9,646 nucleotides of DNA from Propionibacteriaceae bacterium (GCA_003153855.1 PMBM01000192.1:6973-16618), one strand, 5' to 3'; shown: positions 1-6,134, numbered from the stretch's first letter. The notes: generated by a model from the sequence alone, not told the origin. Numbers and translations are program-made.

Positions 1-1319
1 AGCTCGTCGAGCAGGGGGAGGTCCGCAAGGGTCCACTTCGCCGAGCCGGCGGTACGGGACGGGCTGGGCCAGATCAGCGCTGCCTGCTCCTCGGCGTCGA
101 GGATCCCGTCGGCGGCGGTCGCGAGCGCCTCCAGGTCCGACAGCAGCCGGTGTAGCACGCCGGCCGGTGTCAGCGCGGGCCAGACCAGTGCGACAAGGGC
201 TTTCACCGGTCCGGAGCGTGCGACCGAGTTCTGCACGCGGTCGTCGGTCGTCTCGCCGGTCGCCTCGAGCCGCAGCAGCACCTCGTGCGCCAGGCGTTGC
301 GGGAGGAGCTTGCGTCCCGCCTCGTACCGCACGCCTCGTTCGCGCAGCGACTCGACGGCAGCGGCGACGCGATGCGACGGAACGCGTACGACGCGTGACC
401 CGTACGGGACGACGAGCGGTCCGGTCGTCTGGGTCAGCGATCTCCAGACGGCCCGGCGCAGCACCTCGGCGAGCCGGGCATCGCCCTTCAGCATGGCGAC
501 CGCAGCCGAGTCGACCGCTCGCACCTTCGCGCCGGTCGACTCGGTGAGCAGTCCCTCGGCGGTGGTCTGGCGCGCGTCGATCTCGCCGAGCGCGGGCAGC
601 ACGTCGCCGATGTAGCCGAGGAACGACTCGTTGGGCCCGACGACCAGCACGCCGGATCGGGAGAGCTGGTCACGGTGGGCGTACAGGAGGTATGCGGCGC
701 GATGCAGCCCCACGGCCGTCTTGCCGGTCCCCGGCGCGCCCTGGATGCACAGCGAGGTCGCCAGGTCCGTACGCACGAGGACGTCCTGGTCCGGCTGGAT
801 CGTCGCGACGATGTCGCGCATCGGGCCTGTACGTGGCCGCTCGATCTCCTCGGCCAGCAGTCGGGAGCCGGCATCCGAGGCGGAGACGAGGTCCTCGTCC
901 TCGTAGGCGGTGATCTCGCCGTGCCGGAACCCGAACCGCCGCCGCATCGCGACGCCCATCGGGTCGCCCGGCCGCGCGCGGTAGAACGGCAGCGACATCG
1001 GCGCGCGCCAGTCCATGACGAGCGGCTCGCCGCCGAGCTCGCCCGTGACGTGGCGGCGTCCGATGTACAGGCGTTCGTCGAGCTCCGCGCCCAGCGCCGC
1101 GGCGTAGTCGAGCCGTCCGAAGAACAGGGGGACCGTCGGGTCGTCCTCGAGGGAGCGCATCCGCCGGTACAGGGTCTGCTTGAGGTACTGCGTGGAGACC
1201 GCGTCGCCGCCGACGGCGTTCTCGACGCGTGTCGTGGCCTCGCGCATGCGTCTCAGCGCTGCGCGGGACTCGGTGAGGTGTCGGCGTTCGGAGGAGAGGA
1301 CGGGATCGTGCGAGGACAT
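1..1319 (-). CDS. HelD/HelR-type RNA polymerase-associated ATPase (UvrD-like superfamily 1), 3' part outside window
   Basis: Only the first 439 codons are present; the gene runs off the left edge. HelD-family proteins bind RNA polymerase and use ATP to release it from DNA; HelR members also displace rifamycins and give tolerance. Visible here are a helical N-terminal arm (about 1-60), the family signature VMDWRAPMSLPFY (101-113), an IQPDQD segment (174-179), the Walker A loop GAPGTGKT (194-201) and the following GVLVVGPNESF strand (223-233). The N-terminal region is short, as in mycobacterial HelD and unlike Bacillus HelD. The ATG at 1319 has GGAG six bases upstream, so this start is well supported. 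The later UvrD motifs, including the arginine finger, lie outside the window. The 198-base gap to the next gene upstream holds its own promoter, so it is probably transcribed alone. Family membership is sure; assignment as HelR rather than HelD is inference. Confidence 0.92.
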   Translation of the reverse strand, partial: MSSHDPVLSSERRHLTESRAALRRMREATTRVENAVGGDAVSTQYLKQTLYRRMRSLEDDPTVPLFFGRLDYAAALGAELDERLYIGRRHVTGELGGEPLVMDWRAPMSLPFYRARPGDPMGVAMRRRFGFRHGEITAYEDEDLVSASDAGSRLLAEEIERPRTGPMRDIVATIQPDQDVLVRTDLATSLCIQGAPGTGKTAVGLHRAAYLLYAHRDQLSRSGVLVVGPNESFLGYIGDVLPALGEIDARQTTAEGLLTESTGAKVRAVDSAAVAMLKGDARLAEVLRRAVWRSLTQTTGPLVVPYGSRVVRVPSHRVAAAVESLRERGVRYEAGRKLLPQRLAHEVLLRLEATGETTDDRVQNSVARSGPVKALVALVWPALTPAGVLHRLLSDLEALATAADGILDAEEQAALIWPSPSRTAGSAKWTLADLPLLDE

Positions 1320-1332
1320 GGACCGCTCCAGG

Positions 1333-1377
1333 TCAGGTGATGCGGGCGTTGCCGAGGGGCTCGCGAAGGCGAGTCAT
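1333..1377 (-). CDS. possible 14-codon leader ORF upstream of the HelD/HelR-like gene
   Basis: The ATG at 1377 opens 14 codons (MTRLREPLGNARIT) ending in TGA at 1333-1335, 13 nt before the HelD/HelR-like ATG and in a different frame. The ATG lies 9 nt after the predicted -10 (1387-1392), so the transcript would begin almost at this codon. Eleven of the 13 codons after the ATG end in G or C. A perfect hairpin (CTCGC, GAAG loop, GCGAG; 1360-1373 on the plus strand) lies inside the ORF. It could be a regulatory leader peptide or a coincidence of GC-rich sequence; nothing identifies the peptide itself. Confidence 0.35.
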   Translation of the reverse strand: MTRLREPLGNARIT

Positions 1378-1386
1378 GGGAGCGAG

Positions 1387-1415
1387 ACGATAGTCCGCCG
1401 TCCAGGCCGTGTCGA
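1387..1415 (-). promoter_or_regulatory. sigma-70-like promoter of the HelD/HelR-like gene
   Basis: Read on the minus strand: -35 TCGACA (1410-1415, five of six matches to TTGACA), a 17-base spacer, and -10 TATCGT (1387-1392, four of six matches to TATAAT). The predicted transcript starts near 1380 and has a leader of about 60 nt. This is the best two-box promoter in the window. Confidence 0.6.
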
Positions 1416-1437
1416 ATCAACGGCCGCCCTGAGCGCG

Positions 1438-1498
1438 CACAACCGTTGTGGTGCGAGAACTTGGTCACAAGGGTTGTGCGGACGCCCGAAAGGTTGTG
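1438..1498. repeat. array of GTTGTG palindromes, candidate operator/activator sites
   Basis: Three 13-base sites. Site 1 (1438-1450) is CACAACCGTTGTG with perfect 6-base arms. Site 2 (1466-1478) is CACAAGGGTTGTG with perfect 5-base arms and a 3-base centre. Site 3 (1486-1498) is CCGAAAGGTTGTG with an intact right half and a degraded left half. Centres are 28 and 20 bases apart. They lie about 64, 92 and 112 bases upstream of the predicted HelD/HelR-like transcript start, where an activator or distal repressor would bind. I do not recognise the motif as a known actinobacterial box. Confidence 0.55.
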
Positions 1499-1517
1499 CG
1501 CGCGGGGAGCGCCGGCA

Positions 1518-2060
1518 TCAGCGGCCGAGGCCCTCGACGACCTCGGCGCCGGGCAGGTGGGCGAGTACGGCTCCGGGGATGAGGAGCTTGGAACGGCGCA
1601 GGCCCGAACCGACGCAGACCACGGCCTCGGCCGTCAGGGCCGCGTCGACGAGCAGCCGCCACTGCTGCGGCAGCCCGACCGGCGTGATGCCCCCGTACTC
1701 CATGCCCGACTCCTCGACGGCGCGGTCCATGGGCAGGAACGAGGCTTTGCGGACGTCCAGCTCGCGACGTACGAGCGTGTTGACGTCGGCACGGGTGCTC
1801 GCCGGTACGACGCAGGCTGCGATGCGCTCGTCGCCGGCACGGGCTCCGGAGACGAGCACGCAGTTGCCGCTGGCGCCCAGCGGAAGATCGAACGCCTCCG
1901 TGAGGGCGGCGGTGTCGGCGAGACCGGGGTCGATCTCGCAGACCGCGACCTGTTCGGCGTACGGCCAGCTCCGCAACGCCTCCGCCGTCGGCGCGGCGAC
2001 CAGGTCGAGATGCTCCAGCACGGGCAGCGAGATCAAGGCTCCGAGGACGGGAAGGGTCAC
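1518..2060 (-). CDS. YbaK/aminoacyl-tRNA deacylase-domain family protein
   Basis: This 180-residue protein belongs to the YbaK/EbsC superfamily, whose best-known members hydrolyse mischarged aminoacyl-tRNAs such as Ala-tRNAPro and Cys-tRNAPro. Family landmarks are RADVNTLVRRELDVRKASF (90-108) with the conserved lysine K105, GMEYGGITPVGLP (119-131) and GSGLRRSKLLIPG (151-163). An open frame continues upstream to 2255, but that part is arginine-rich shadow sequence overlapping the Nudix gene. The GTG at 2060 fits the usual family N-terminus and has TACGGT exactly 6 nt upstream, so I take it as a leaderless start. It is divergent from the Nudix gene across 64 bp. Substrate specificity cannot be read from the sequence. 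Confidence 0.88.
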   Translation of the reverse strand: MTLPVLGALISLPVLEHLDLVAAPTAEALRSWPYAEQVAVCEIDPGLADTAALTEAFDLPLGASGNCVLVSGARAGDERIAACVVPASTRADVNTLVRRELDVRKASFLPMDRAVEESGMEYGGITPVGLPQQWRLLVDAALTAEAVVCVGSGLRRSKLLIPGAVLAHLPGAEVVEGLGR

Positions 2061-2066
2061 CTCCTC

Positions 2067-2072
2067 ACCGTA
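2067..2072 (-). promoter_or_regulatory. -10 element of leaderless YbaK-like gene
   Basis: TACGGT on the minus strand, followed by 6 nt (GAGGAG) and GTG. The GAGGAG abuts the start codon too closely to act as a normal ribosome binding site, which favours the leaderless reading. No convincing -35. Confidence 0.45.
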
Positions 2073-2111
2073 CAAAACGATCCGGCACCTGGGCCACTCC
2101 ACCGAGCGCCG

Positions 2112-2117
2112 TACGCT
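2112..2117 (+). promoter_or_regulatory. -10 element of leaderless Nudix gene
   Basis: TACGCT, 7 nt, then GTG at 2125. No Shine-Dalgarno sequence precedes this GTG, and no clear -35 is seen. Confidence 0.5.
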
Positions 2118-2124
2118 GGCCGAC

Positions 2125-2718
2125 GTGACTGAGCCGTTCCGTACCCGAGGACGAGCCGTACCGCCCGAGCAGCGCTCGTTCCGGACGCGACGGGCAGTAC
2201 GGGTGATGGTGCTGGCCGAGCAGGGAGAAAGCGGCGTCCGTGTCCTGATGTTCAACGACCGCGACCCCGGGATGCCTGGATCGAGCTGGTGGGTGCTGCC
2301 CGGCGGGGGGATCGACGGCGACGAGACACCGCGGGATGCGGCCCGCAGGGAACTCGCGGAGGAGTCGGGCCATGTCGTCGAGGACGATGACCTGTACGGA
2401 CCGGTGGCCCGTCGCGTGGCGCTTCACGGCTACAGCGACCAGGTGACCGAGCAGTGGGAGGAGATCTTCGTCGTCTGGGCGGCGGAGACCTTCGAGGTCG
2501 ACGTCTCCGGGCACACCGAGTTCGAGCGCGTGTCCGTACAGGGTCATGCGTGGCGGACCGTGGACGATGGCTCAGCCGCGGTGATCTGGCCCGCCGACCT
2601 GGCCCGACTGGTGGCGATCACGCAGGAGCCCGAGGCGTGGCCGATCGACCTCGGGACGGTGGAGGAGAGCGTTGTGCCGGTGGCTTGGGGCCACCGCGGG
2701 TCGGCTCAGCTGGACTGA
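2125..2718 (+). CDS. Nudix hydrolase
   Basis: This 197-residue protein has a complete Nudix box: G61-x5-E67-x7-R75-E76-L77-x-E79-E80-x-G82, the Mg2+-binding site that cleaves nucleoside diphosphate-X substrates. WWVLPGGGIDGDE (55-67) is the usual lead-in. Residues 24-44 form the first strands of the fold, and the C-terminal third carries several tryptophans. The substrate (an oxidised NTP, an NDP-sugar, a capped RNA or another) cannot be told. The frame stays open far upstream, but the GTG at 2125, with its TACGCT 7 nt before, gives a normal N-terminus. Upstream codons belong to the intergenic region and the opposite-strand gene. Its 3' end overlaps the end of the convergent fibronectin-domain gene by 13 bases. 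Confidence 0.93.
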   Translation: MTEPFRTRGRAVPPEQRSFRTRRAVRVMVLAEQGESGVRVLMFNDRDPGMPGSSWWVLPGGGIDGDETPRDAARRELAEESGHVVEDDDLYGPVARRVALHGYSDQVTEQWEEIFVVWAAETFEVDVSGHTEFERVSVQGHAWRTVDDGSAAVIWPADLARLVAITQEPEAWPIDLGTVEESVVPVAWGHRGSAQLD

Positions 2719-2720
2719 GC
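2704..2720. terminator. small hairpin over two convergent stop codons
   Basis: GCTCAG (2704-2709), loop CTGGA, CTGAGC (2715-2720): six perfect base pairs. Both stop codons (2716-2718 plus, 2706-2708 minus) lie within it. There is no T-tract, so it may be only a weak bidirectional stop signal. Confidence 0.3.
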
Positions 2721-3410
2721 GCTCGACGGCTGGGTCAGGACTCCCGAGCCGGGGTCTTGGACAGCAGCCGACTGTACGGTCGTGGCCGCGTCGGAGGAGG
2801 CAGGCGTCGATGCCGTGTCAGTGCTGGGGGGATCGGACGAAGGGGGAGGTGTCGTCGTGACGACTTCAACTGGGGTCGTGGGGGGCGCGGACGTCGGGGC
2901 CGAGGTCGTCGTGCCGACCGCGGCCGTCAGCGGGGGGGTCACCGTCAAACCGCGCCACTCACCCTGGTTGCCGGAGGTGTCAACCGCGGAGACCTGCACC
3001 AGGACGCTTCCGGTTCGGTGGGGCCACGAGACGGACGCCTTGGTCTCGGTCGTCTGGATCGTCGAGAACCCGTCGCCCTTCACGAGGTAGAGCTTCACCG
3101 CGACGTTGTCCGAACCGGTGTCCCAGCCGATCGAGATGGTCGCCTCGTTGTTGGACAGCAGGCGGAGGCCGGTGACCGCCGACGGTGGCTTGGTGTCCGG
3201 CGCCGACGAGCTGGCAGTGGGAGGCCCGGACCACACAGGCATCTTGGCTGTGGAGGGCTTGGTGGACGGGAGCACGGCGGCGGTGCGGGAGATCCCGGCC
3301 TCCGCTACCTGCGGCACGGCGACGATTCCGCTCAGAGCTCGGGGCACTGCAACAACGGTCGCGCCTATCCCGAGCGCGGCCATCACGAGCACCTGCCAGT
3401 GACGAGGCAC
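2706..3410 (-). CDS. exported or anchored protein with one fibronectin type III domain and a Thr/Ser/Pro-rich tail
   Basis: This protein has 234 residues from the GTG at 3410. A hydrophobic segment just after a short basic start (WQVLVMAALGIGATVVAV) is a signal peptide or signal anchor. A linker rich in S, T and P follows, then one fibronectin type III domain (about 72-160) with the typical pattern ISIGWDTGSDNVAVKLYLV and VQVSAVDTSGN. The last 75 residues are low-complexity T/S/P, as in cell-wall-spanning stalks. No sortase motif, C-terminal membrane segment or catalytic domain is visible. A GTG two codons upstream (3416) is possible, but TACCAT lies exactly 6 nt before the 3410 GTG. It probably binds carbohydrate or protein at the surface; function is unknown. 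It may be co-transcribed with the membrane-protein gene upstream (69-base gap), though it seems to have its own -10. Confidence 0.82.
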   Translation of the reverse strand: MPRHWQVLVMAALGIGATVVAVPRALSGIVAVPQVAEAGISRTAAVLPSTKPSTAKMPVWSGPPTASSSAPDTKPPSAVTGLRLLSNNEATISIGWDTGSDNVAVKLYLVKGDGFSTIQTTETKASVSWPHRTGSVLVQVSAVDTSGNQGEWRGLTVTPPLTAAVGTTTSAPTSAPPTTPVEVVTTTPPPSSDPPSTDTASTPASSDAATTVQSAAVQDPGSGVLTQPSSAQSS

Positions 3411-3416
3411 GCGCAC

Positions 3417-3422
3417 ATGGTA
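3417..3422 (-). promoter_or_regulatory. -10 element of leaderless fibronectin-domain gene
   Basis: TACCAT on the minus strand, 6 nt, GTG at 3410. It decides between the two nearby GTG codons, because the upstream GTG (3416) directly abuts the hexamer. Confidence 0.4.
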
Positions 3423-3479
3423 ACGGGATTGTGTTTCAGAGGCGATTCGCTAAGAGAATCCTTAATCTTTGAGTGCGCC

Positions 3480-4262
3480 TCAGGATTCGGGATGGTCTCC
3501 GCGACGGATTGCAAAGACCGAAATGCCGAGTCCGAATGCGATCAAAAGCCAGCAGCACCACACGGATGCGGTGTCCATCGACTCCCAGGCGAGAGTGGTG
3601 TCCGAGGTGCCCACCATGGCGCCCACGCCGGCGATCGCGACGACGGCCAGGGCGACGATGATGCCGATCCTTACGATCCCGCGCAGGTACCGCACCTGCC
3701 CGGCGAGGAAGAACGCGATGACCAGGAGAACGGGCGACAGGTAGGAGATGATGCCGCCGAGAAGCAGGGTGATGATGATCCCCCAGGACAGACCCTCCGC
3801 GACGGTGCCGAAAGTCAGCGGTACGTGCACCGTGGTCGCCTCGTAGGCCGTCGGGGGACCGAACCACCCGGGTGTGCCGGGTGCCGGGAAGCCTTGTACG
3901 GCCTCGGGCGGCGGGTAGTTGCTGGCGACCGCCTGGTCCGGCGTCCAGATCGGAGCGACCTCAGGCGCGGCGACCGCCTGCGTCGAGTGGGCGGACCCCC
4001 ATGCCGAGCCGGCCGTCACGACGGCCGAAGCGACCTGGAACGGCTCGGCCGGGTCGCGGGTCGGCGCTGTCGTGGGTACGAGGGAGGCCAGGGGCGGTAC
4101 GGGATCGTGCGGCTGGTCGAATCGCTCGGGAGGCTCGGCGGGCGCTCCGGCCGACGGATCGGCGACGGTCGCGGCGGTGCTCAGCGGGCTGGCCTGGGGT
4201 GCGACGAAACCAGTCGGCCATTCGACCGGCGCGTACTCCGGTCCGTCCTCCCATGTCGCCAC
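3480..4262 (-). CDS. membrane protein with long proline-rich N-terminal region
   Basis: This 260-residue protein starts MATWEDGPEYAP, a beginning I associate with a recurrent actinobacterial family of unknown function. Residues 1-150 are rich in P, A and T, with almost no lysine, and look disordered. They are followed by hydrophobic stretches at about 158-174, 174-190, 197-217 and 234-252, the first two possibly forming a hairpin around the ISYLSP turn. Basic residues between segments (RYLRGIVR) and at the C-terminus (AIRRGDHPES) suggest those parts are cytoplasmic. The GTG start has TAGCAT 6 nt upstream; an ATG at 4270 is out of frame. No enzyme motif is seen. It is divergent from the cold-shock gene across 216 bases. 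Membrane location is firm; role unknown. Confidence 0.85.
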   Translation of the reverse strand: MATWEDGPEYAPVEWPTGFVAPQASPLSTAATVADPSAGAPAEPPERFDQPHDPVPPLASLVPTTAPTRDPAEPFQVASAVVTAGSAWGSAHSTQAVAAPEVAPIWTPDQAVASNYPPPEAVQGFPAPGTPGWFGPPTAYEATTVHVPLTFGTVAEGLSWGIIITLLLGGIISYLSPVLLVIAFFLAGQVRYLRGIVRIGIIVALAVVAIAGVGAMVGTSDTTLAWESMDTASVWCCWLLIAFGLGISVFAIRRGDHPES

Positions 4263-4268
4263 GGCGCC

Positions 4269-4274
4269 ATGCTA
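4269..4274 (-). promoter_or_regulatory. -10 element of leaderless membrane-protein gene
   Basis: TAGCAT on the minus strand, 6 nt (GGCGCC), GTG at 4262. No recognisable -35. Confidence 0.45.
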
Positions 4275-4380
4275 CCCATCGGCTCGGCCGCGCGCCGTGG
4301 CGTGACGGCGACGCGCACTGCACGAGGCGCAAGGGATTCCCCTGCTGCCGAGTGGCTGGACGCGCTCGTGCACGCCCGGC

Positions 4381-4396
4381 TGACAACCCAATGTCA
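4381..4396. repeat. TGACA-N6-TGTCA inverted repeat upstream of the cold-shock promoter
   Basis: TGACA (4381-4385) and TGTCA (4392-4396) are perfect arms separated by ACCCAA. The centre lies about 50 bases upstream of the predicted cold-shock transcript start. It could be a regulator site; short arms like these also occur by chance. The rest of 4275-4404 holds nothing I can identify. Confidence 0.25.
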
Positions 4397-4404
4397 ATCG
4401 GCTG

Positions 4405-4431
4405 TTGCGCGTCTGTACGCCTCGGTAGGCT
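4405..4431 (+). promoter_or_regulatory. promoter of the cold-shock gene
   Basis: The -10 is TAGGCT (4426-4431). The best -35 is TTGCGC (4405-4410), with a short 15-base spacer, so the -35 is uncertain. Transcription would start near 4439 and give a leader of about 40 nt, too short for a cold-responsive RNA thermosensor of the E. coli cspA kind. Confidence 0.45.
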
Positions 4432-4467
4432 GAGTGCGCAAGGATCGGTCGAACCACGCGGATGACT

Positions 4468-4473
4468 AGGAGG
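4468..4473 (+). promoter_or_regulatory. strong Shine-Dalgarno sequence of the cold-shock gene
   Basis: AGGAGG, 5-base spacer, then GTG at 4479. It is the only full-consensus ribosome binding site in the window and fixes the start. Confidence 0.85.
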
Positions 4474-4478
4474 CGGCT

Positions 4479-4862
4479 GTGCCCGTCGGCAAGGTGCGTT
4501 TCTACGACGCCGAGAAGGGATTCGGCTTCCTCACCAAGGATGAGGGGGGCGATGTGTACGTGCGCGCCTCCGTTCTTCCCCCTGGCGTGACCTCGCTGAA
4601 GGCCGGCCAGAAGGTCGAGTTCGGTGTTGTCGAGGGTCGCAAGGGCGAGCAGGCTCTGTCGCTGCGCGTACTCGAGGCGCCGCCGTCCCTGTCGAAGGCC
4701 CAGCGCAAGTCGCCCGAGGCGATGGCCGTCATCTCCGAGGACCTCATCAAGATGCTCGACCACCTGGCGAACTCGTACCGCCGCGGCCACCACCCCGACA
4801 GCAAGGCCGCCCAGAAGGTGGCCCAGATGCTGCGCGCCGTGGCCGAGGAGCTCGAGCTCTAG
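4479..4862 (+). CDS. cold-shock domain protein with C-terminal extension
   Basis: This 127-residue protein has an N-terminal cold-shock domain (1-67), an OB-fold that binds single-stranded RNA or DNA and melts RNA structure. RNP1 is KGFGFL (13-18). RNP2 is VYVRAS (26-31), where most Csp proteins have VFVHxS, so the usual histidine is arginine. Classical Csp proteins are about 67-70 residues; here residues 68-127 add a charged, probably helical extension (EDLIKMLDHLANSYRR, then KAAQKVAQMLRAVAEELEL), a form common in actinobacteria. The extension may mediate dimerisation or protein contacts. It is monocistronic, with its own promoter and ribosome binding site. Start and family are firm; whether it is cold-induced cannot be seen. 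Confidence 0.95.
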   Translation: MPVGKVRFYDAEKGFGFLTKDEGGDVYVRASVLPPGVTSLKAGQKVEFGVVEGRKGEQALSLRVLEAPPSLSKAQRKSPEAMAVISEDLIKMLDHLANSYRRGHHPDSKAAQKVAQMLRAVAEELEL

Positions 4863-4878
4863 CCCATAGGTGCTCCTC

Positions 4879-4898
4879 GGAGCGCTTCGCTGCACTCC
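4879..4898 (+). terminator. possible terminator hairpin after the cold-shock gene
   Basis: GGAGCGC (4879-4885) can pair with GCACTCC (4892-4898) with one C-A mismatch and a TTCGCT loop. A second inverted repeat (CCGTC 4908-4912, GACGG 4919-4923) follows. Neither has a T-tract. The rest of 4863-5093 contains no gene I can support. Confidence 0.3.
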
Positions 4899-5093
4899 AG
4901 AGCGTCGCCGTCGCCGGAGACGGTCTGTGGCGCCGCCTGGAACCCGTCACAGAACCGAGGACAGCTCAGCTCGCGGCAGGTTCGCCGCCCACGGGCGTGT
5001 GACACCCACGAGAACCATGCAGCCGCGGCACGCCTCCTGCTCGTGCGCGGGCGCTGACCTGAGGACACGACTCACGGCGCGGTGGCCGTGTGG

Positions 5094-5099
5094 GATGAT
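5094..5099 (+). promoter_or_regulatory. -10 element of leaderless DUF3027 gene
   Basis: GATGAT, 6 nt (TCACCA), ATG at 5106. It lacks the first T of TANNNT and no -35 is evident, so it is weaker than the others in the window. Confidence 0.35.
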
Positions 5100-5105
5100 T
5101 CACCA

Positions 5106-5867
5106 ATGACTGTCAGCAAGCTCGATGCGGTGACCGCCGCGGCCGTCGACCTGGCGCGCGCAGCCGCCGCAGAGGCCGCAGAGGCCGCCGGCGACTTCGG
5201 TGTCGGCGACCACCTCGGCGTCGTGGCCGAGGGCGAGCGGGTCGTCACGCATGCCTTCGCGTGCCCCCATCCCGGATACGTCGGCTGGCACTGGGCGGTC
5301 ACCCTCGTACGCGCCACACGTGCCAAGGCCCCCACCGTCAACGAGGTCGTGCTGCTCCCCAGCGATGCCGCACTCCTCGCACAGGACTGGGTCCCGTGGG
5401 CCGAGCGCATCGGTCCCGGCGACCTCGCGCCCGGCATGCTGCTCCCGCTCGGTGACAACGACCCCAGGGTCGTACCCGGCTACACCGGCGGTACGGAGAA
5501 CGACGACGACTCCGTCGCGACCCGCACCGTGGTGCACGAGCTCGGTCTTGGACGCGAGCGACTGCTCAGCGATGTCGGTCGGACCCTCGCTGCCCAGCGT
5601 TGGTACGAGGGCGACTTCGGACCCGAGGCGCCCTCCTCGCGGCTCGCTCCCGCCCCCTGCGGCACCTGCGCGTTCTTCATCCGGCTCCGCGGGTCACTGG
5701 GCGTCGCGTTCGGCGCCTGCGCCAACGAGAAGTCACCGTCCGACGGACACGTCGTGAGCCTCGAGCACGGGTGCGGCGCTCACTCCGACGTCATCGCGGA
5801 GGCTGCGGCACCGTTGCCCGACGCGCTGTGGGACACGATCAGCGACGAGATGTCACTGTTCGACTGA
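5106..5867 (+). CDS. DUF3027 family protein with four-cysteine motif
   Basis: This 253-residue protein is recognisable as DUF3027 from its C-terminal signature: CGTC (185-188), then GSLGVAFGACANEKSPSDG (196-214) and HGCGAHSD (221-228). Four cysteines (C185, C188, C205, C223) with H221 and H226 look like a zinc or iron-sulfur site; this is inference, since the family has no established function. An alanine-rich helix (11-28) and a FACPHPGYVGWHWAV stretch (51-65, with C53 and H55) precede it. No signal peptide or membrane segment is present, so it is probably cytoplasmic. A GTG 8 codons upstream (5082) is possible, but the ATG at 5106 has a -10-like GATGAT at leaderless distance. Its end overlaps the convergent DUF2530 gene by 15 bases; I recall DUF3027 and DUF2530 genes as frequent neighbours in actinobacteria. 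Confidence 0.92.
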   Translation: MTVSKLDAVTAAAVDLARAAAAEAAEAAGDFGVGDHLGVVAEGERVVTHAFACPHPGYVGWHWAVTLVRATRAKAPTVNEVVLLPSDAALLAQDWVPWAERIGPGDLAPGMLLPLGDNDPRVVPGYTGGTENDDDSVATRTVVHELGLGRERLLSDVGRTLAAQRWYEGDFGPEAPSSRLAPAPCGTCAFFIRLRGSLGVAFGACANEKSPSDGHVVSLEHGCGAHSDVIAEAAAPLPDALWDTISDEMSLFD

Positions 5868-6128
5868 GGCCTGCCGCGTCGTGGGCGAGAGCCGACGCTG
5901 CTTGCGGTACCGGGTGTACGCGCTGAACAGCACCCCCGAGACGGTGGCGCAGACCGCGACCCACAGCCACCAGGTCTGGTTCCGCGCGTCCAGCCAGGCG
6001 TACTGCCACCACAGCAGGAGCGTGGCGAGAGCCGAGACGACGGTCCCGACGTACGCGGCCGCGACGCCGTCCTCGTCCACCGGATCGACCGGCGCCTGAA
6101 CCAGCGTGTGATGTTCAAGGTCTCCCAC
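5853..6128 (-). CDS. DUF2530 family small membrane protein
   Basis: This 91-residue protein has two predicted membrane helices (about 24-44 and 52-72). The DUF2530 pattern is visible: a PVDPVDEDGVAAAYVGT lead-in (13-29), then TWWLWVAVCATVSGVLFSAYTRYRK (52-76) and a basic tail. The short N-terminus and basic C-terminus both probably face the cytoplasm. The GTG start at 6128 has TAGAGT 6 nt upstream and a -35 CTGACC 17 bases further, a good leaderless promoter. It is divergent from the purine permease across 68 bases and ends inside the convergent DUF3027 gene. The function of the family is unknown; linkage to NCS2 permeases hints at a membrane partner, but that is speculation. Confidence 0.9.
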   Translation of the reverse strand: MGDLEHHTLVQAPVDPVDEDGVAAAYVGTVVSALATLLLWWQYAWLDARNQTWWLWVAVCATVSGVLFSAYTRYRKQRRLSPTTRQASVEQ

Positions 6129-6134
6129 GTGTCC

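Noticed and set aside
1180..2124. Long plus-strand open frame continuing upstream of the Nudix start
   Set aside because: It runs opposite the HelD/HelR-like and YbaK-like genes, is rich in R, S and T, and matches no family. It is open only because high GC makes stops rare.
2454..4433. 659-codon plus-strand open frame
   Set aside because: Arginine/glycine-rich shadow of the fibronectin-domain and membrane-protein genes on the other strand, which have clear domains and starts.
4462..4478. ATG in the cold-shock leader, out of frame with the gene
   Set aside because: It overlaps the AGGAGG itself and has no ribosome binding site of its own; probably not used.
4859..5068. 69-codon minus-strand ORF between the cold-shock and DUF3027 genes
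   Set aside because: No -10 or ribosome binding site, unremarkable codon use, and it ends inside the cold-shock gene.
5017..5109. 30-codon plus-strand ORF whose TGA overlaps the DUF3027 ATG (ATGA)
   Set aside because: The coupling geometry is attractive, but there is no ribosome binding site or promoter, and the DUF3027 start has its own -10 at leaderless distance.
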